From the NCBI GenBank assembly GCA_029204225.1, contig CM055102.1:3528827-3592826 (forward strand): a stretch of DNA of 64,000 nt, given 5' to 3'. Made by a program: the position numbers and the translations under genes. This stretch comes from Diphasiastrum complanatum. Lineage: Eukaryota; Streptophyta; Lycopodiopsida; Lycopodiales; Lycopodiaceae. Positions 62,730 through 64,000 of this stretch are shown in pieces; the stretch's first letter is position 1; every line of letters begins with the position of its first letter. The notes below the pieces were generated by a model. The model was not told where the DNA came from. It searched no databases and worked only from the letters and a program-made list of their open reading frames with translations.

Positions 62730-63744
62730 CAACATATCGCACAACAACCACAACCAGCCCTTGTGGTAATTCCAACACCACCAACATTAGAAGCTGTACA
62801 CACCAGTTCCAACCATGATCAAGGCTCGGATGTAGCAAGGCTAGATACTCAAGACCAAGGCTAGGACCAAGGCCTAGACACAAGCCAAGGCATGGGACAG
62901 AGTCCAGAAAGAGCAGGGGAGGAATAGCAAGCATCCACCTCCCAGGGCTCTCGTTCCATCTCTTCTAGCCTCGCATTTTGCAAGCCAAAATGCGTGGAGG
63001 ACGAAATTCACGATTTCTTAGTCTACTTTCTACATGAATCCTCACGCGATGGCTGGCAAATATCATTGTCTACCAAGGAGATCAAGGGCAATGAGATCGC
63101 TTGCATTTTTGGCATTGGATCTGTAACCTGCATGGCAACAACTTACATTTGAGAATGATACGTCAACCATTTGGGCTTACATAACCAGTTCGCAGCAACT
63201 GCAGGTGAATCCAGATTCCGTCTCCATTCCATGACAATGCAAATGGCCAAAATGTGGAACTCCTCTAGAAAAGATCACCATTTGCATGTTCAACTGGCCA
63301 AATATCTACTTTGAACACATGTGGGGTACGGATGTAGATGCCAAAAGGGGATCTCGTCCAATTTGTGTGGCAACCAAATTTGCTCGAGACTTGGAGTTTT
63401 TGCTGTGAGTTCTCGATGTGACAATTTTCTACCACACCCATTTTTTGATCCTAATACGACCCTGGCATCAACGAAGATGGAAGACCAACTTTCAGTGGCT
63501 TGAGTGTATTATAGAGCGGTGATGTTAGGCCATCCATGGCCCTAGAAATTTCAAATTGGATAGCCCAATTTTGGATTGAGGTGTCCACAAAGTCTTTTTC
63601 CCACCAAAGGATCAGCACAACTTGGCACGCACCGAATATATGGACGACGCCACTGGACATTTGATAAAGTGATGTCGTGAAACCCGAGTACAGTACTAAG
63701 CTCCATAGTGCTGAGGGACCGACAATACTTCAAGTCGGAGGCCC
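62730..63744 (+). pseudogene. Element D+B, right piece (A-family protein C-terminus)
   Basis: The frame restarts exactly at the CACTA right end: QQPQPALVVIPTPP aligns with PTLVVIPPPP of element A (4015-4045). Then come CVEDEIHDFLVYFLHESSRD, RCDNFLPHPFFDPN and KMEDQL, the same C-terminal blocks as in A and C. Stops and shifts are present. It ends at the purine-rich GGAGGCCC before the LTR border. Confidence 0.75.
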
Positions 63745-64000
63745 TATTGTGGGTATTTTATCCACATAAATAAAAATGGCCGGAAGTATAAATAAGTTGC
63801 GAGGGCCATGGCATCTTGTGAGTGTAAGCTCATATCCCAATGCACACTTGTAAATAATGTATTTTAAATAAACTAGATTTTGGGCCATGTAATTAAAATA
63901 ATGTTAAGAAGGCCAAAGTTTAGGCTAACTAAGTTTCCTAAGTTTTGTTTAGTGGTCAAAAGTCAAATGGTGGTAGGTTGTTTCTTTGTGCACCATAGAT
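63745..64000 (+). repeat. A-type 3' LTR of element D+B, continuing past the window
   Basis: The border TATTGTGGGTATTTT equals TGTTGAGGGTATTCC of A at 5040. The sequence then follows A through GTTGCGAGGGCCATGGCATC and further blocks to the window end. Confidence 0.65.

Overview
The window is plant nuclear DNA. It is AT-rich and repeat-dense, with spliceosomal introns, long (CT)n tracts and several layers of nested transposable elements. Only two loci look like intact host genes: an Aux/IAA auxin-response repressor (29123-32384, + strand, five coding exons, 615 aa) and an ENTH-domain epsin-like protein (44916-49265, - strand, four coding exons, 339 aa). For both, the exon phases join without a break and the expected domains appear in order. 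The very long Aux/IAA N-terminus, the large repeat load and the long introns suggest a large-genome vascular plant such as a gymnosperm or fern rather than a compact angiosperm. That placement is an inference and is not secure.

Layout. 1-968: broken copy of an unrecognised gene family (T1), - strand. 1912-5830: pol-less LTR-type element 'A' encoding one long, decayed coiled-coil protein. 5840-7337: Copia 3' tail and LTR. 7379-8015: LTR fragment and microsatellite. 8016-9762: two LTRs of one Copia family in inverted orientation. 9763-14035: internal region of a - strand Copia element (E1). 14040-15209: another Copia 3' end with LTR. 15715-20744: two convergent multi-exon gene remnants, a second T1 copy and T2, a transposase-like gene. 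20928-25678: element 'C' of the A family, split by a - strand Copia (E2) and followed by further LTRs. 25809-26692: Copia gag remnant. 26778-26862: tRNA-derived SINE. 29-32 kb: Aux/IAA. 35225-40595: two opposed Copia remnants (E3, E4). 44.9-49.3 kb: ENTH gene. 51900-54225: Copia remnant E5. 54226-64000: third A-family copy, split exactly by an 8010-bp CACTA (En/Spm) transposon (54720-62729) with a CAA target duplication.

The most interesting material is in the repeats. (1) The T1/T2 pair does not look like CACTA, hAT, Mutator, PIF/Harbinger, mariner or Helitron coding sequence. T2 carries an RNase-H-type transposase pattern with a CxxC insertion. (2) The A/C/D+B family is an LTR-bounded, pol-less element with its own conserved protein, present in three copies. 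(3) The CACTA element appears to carry a piece of a foreign lysine-rich coding exon. All element genes look inactivated by stops, frameshifts or nested insertions. The two host genes look intact.
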